A stretch of 64,000 bases of DNA from Hoeflea sp. (lineage in GTDB: Bacteria; Pseudomonadota; Alphaproteobacteria; Rhizobiales; Rhizobiaceae), in the NCBI GenBank assembly GCA_019084245.1, contig JAHRFE010000020.1:62001-126000 (forward strand), in the 5' to 3' direction. Positions 62,932-64,000 of the stretch are shown piece after piece; the first letter of the stretch is position 1, and each line of letters begins with the position of its first letter. A program made the translations under genes and the position numbers. The notes under the pieces were generated by a model. That model did no database searches and had not been told where the DNA came from. It was given only the letters and a program-made list of their open reading frames with translations.

Positions 62932-64000
62932 GCTGATTTGCTCCCTGCTGACCGGCGCTGCGGCCGTCATTTCCACGCTCAGACGATTGCGCGTCACCGG
63001 AGCCGGAGCCCTGGAAGCCGCCCTGGAAACCCTGCTGCTGCGCGCCATTGCCCGAGCGGTCGCCCGAAGGCACATGCTGGACGGTGATTTGCTCCACCGC
63101 GTAGCCCTGGGCCCGCATGGCCTTGACGATGGCTTGGTTGTCATCGCTGAGCTGGCGATAGGCTTCGGCCGTCTCGACCTTGATCGACACGGACAGCTCC
63201 TCACCCGTGAGTTTCAGAACAGCGGTGACGCTGCCGAGCGACACGGGATTGAGTTGAATCTTGAGCGTATGCAGCATCTGTCCCGATTGCGGCTGGGCCG
63301 CCGCCGTGGCCTGAGCAGGCGCTGTGCGCTGTGCGGCGAGCGCGGCATCACCGGCCTCGATCAGAGAGCGGGTGACCATCTGGGCGTTGCCCGACAGGGC
63401 CTGCGTGGGCATGAAGCGGCGCGATTCAATGACTTCGACAGCGCCGGCCTTGGCACTCACCGGCTCTTCAGCCGTACGGGCAACGGTGGCGCTCTTTCGC
63501 CCGGACCCGGTAAAGCCTTCGCCAGCAGCCGCATTCTTCGAATCTGAGCGCGTGAACTGCTCGTCCACCATCCCCAGTGACCTTACAATCTCCTTATCTT
63601 CGCTCGAAACCTTGCCATGGCTTGCGGCTGAAACAGAAGGCTGCGGCTTTCCAGACGCCTGTGGCGCTTGCGCTCCCTGTCCCGCGCGGCCGGTTCCGCC
63701 ATTCTGTGCCGCGGCCACGGGCGCCGAGGCGGGCGCGACCTGACCGGCCACAGCCGGCGCGACAGCGGCCTGGGCTGCGCTGGCGGCAGGCTGGGCGGCG
63801 GTCCGGTCGCGTTCCGGCATGGTGCGCTCGTCCGCACCCGATGAAGCAGGCGTCTTGAGCGATACCGGTTCCATCTGAGCGCCGGCATCTGCCGACACTC
63901 CTGTCTCCGCGGCGTCCGCTTTACCTACGGAAATGGTTTCCGCGGGCTGTTGAACGGCTCCCGAATGGCCCAAAGCCGAGTCGTCCGCAGTGGCTTCAGG
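62858..64000 (-). CDS. fliK: Hook-length control protein FliK (MotD), cut by window end
   Basis: The frame is open to the right edge; 380 residues are visible and the start lies outside. The first ~240 residues are Ala/Pro/Gln/Ser-rich and low complexity. The C-terminal Flg_hook domain is clear (HTLKIQLNPVSLGSVTAVLK, then AYRQLSDDNQAIVKAMRAQG and VEQITVQHVP), ending in a Gly/Gln/Ser tail. This protein was named MotD in Sinorhizobium before its role as FliK was shown. It measures hook length and triggers the export switch to filament proteins. Confidence 0.88.
   Translation of the reverse strand, partial: PEATADDSALGHSGAVQQPAETISVGKADAAETGVSADAGAQMEPVSLKTPASSGADERTMPERDRTAAQPAASAAQAAVAPAVAGQVAPASAPVAAAQNGGTGRAGQGAQAPQASGKPQPSVSAASHGKVSSEDKEIVRSLGMVDEQFTRSDSKNAAAGEGFTGSGRKSATVARTAEEPVSAKAGAVEVIESRRFMPTQALSGNAQMVTRSLIEAGDAALAAQRTAPAQATAAAQPQSGQMLHTLKIQLNPVSLGSVTAVLKLTGEELSVSIKVETAEAYRQLSDDNQAIVKAMRAQGYAVEQITVQHVPSGDRSGNGAQQQGFQGGFQGSGSGDAQSSERGNDGRSAGQQGANQHGGQGREQSQHPGSGSGRSDGVYL

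Overview
The window is GC-rich chromosomal DNA of an alphaproteobacterium of the order Rhizobiales (Hyphomicrobiales). It most resembles a Rhizobiaceae/Phyllobacteriaceae member such as a Hoeflea-like marine or soil bacterium; the genus is an inference. The grounds are the flagellar gene order fliK(motD)-transglycosylase-rem-flgE-flgK-flgL-flaF-flbT-flgD-fliQ-flhA-fliR, the aglEFGAK/aglR alpha-glucoside cluster, the zwf-pgl-edd Entner-Doudoroff operon, and an isocitrate lyase gene beside an Xre/DUF2083 regulator. No tRNA, rRNA, CRISPR array, insertion sequence or prophage was seen.

Layout. 0-8.3 kb: end of a sensor histidine kinase, a structured intergenic stretch, a hemolysin III-type membrane protein, a small exported protein, an alpha/beta hydrolase, acetoacetyl-CoA synthetase, an AsmA-like protein and a small membrane protein. 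8.3-12.9 kb (minus strand): a putrescine/spermidine ABC importer, potFGHI, with an extra small membrane protein between potG and potH. 13-16.5 kb: Xre-family regulator divergent from aceA, whose shared promoter region carries repeated TTTACA boxes, then a small conserved protein and a clear terminator. 16.5-18.5 kb: Bcr/CflA drug exporter and a GFA-family protein. 18.5-20.5 kb: about 2 kb with no convincing gene, holding several long palindromic repeats and a GC-rich, hairpin-dense block. 20.5-26 kb: a chemoreceptor, then a glutamine-synthetase-like gene and an FAD oxidoreductase that look like the first two steps of gamma-glutamylated putrescine catabolism. 26.1-27.5 kb: a two-gene Xre/MbcA-ParS plus RES toxin-antitoxin module. 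27.6-31.7 kb: zwf-pgl-edd behind a 16-bp perfect palindrome. 31.8-40.5 kb: PilZ protein, the agl alpha-glucoside uptake and hydrolysis operon, and its divergent LacI-type regulator, with two identical 12-bp palindromes in the promoter region. 40.5-41.4 kb: folD. 41.5-51 kb: a polysaccharide export and assembly locus (very large Wzz-like protein, flippase, four glycosyltransferases). 51-64 kb (minus strand): a contiguous flagellar cluster running off the window end in fliK.

How the genes work together. Polyamine import (pot) and the puuA/puuB-like pair could form one uptake-and-degradation route. AglA releases glucose from imported alpha-glucosides, and zwf-pgl-edd carries its phosphate into the Entner-Doudoroff pathway. 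Acetoacetyl-CoA synthetase and isocitrate lyase fit growth on polyhydroxybutyrate- or acetate-derived C2 units. The chemoreceptor, PilZ protein, surface polysaccharide locus and flagellar genes fit a motile-to-sessile lifestyle. These links are inferred from gene content and were not tested.
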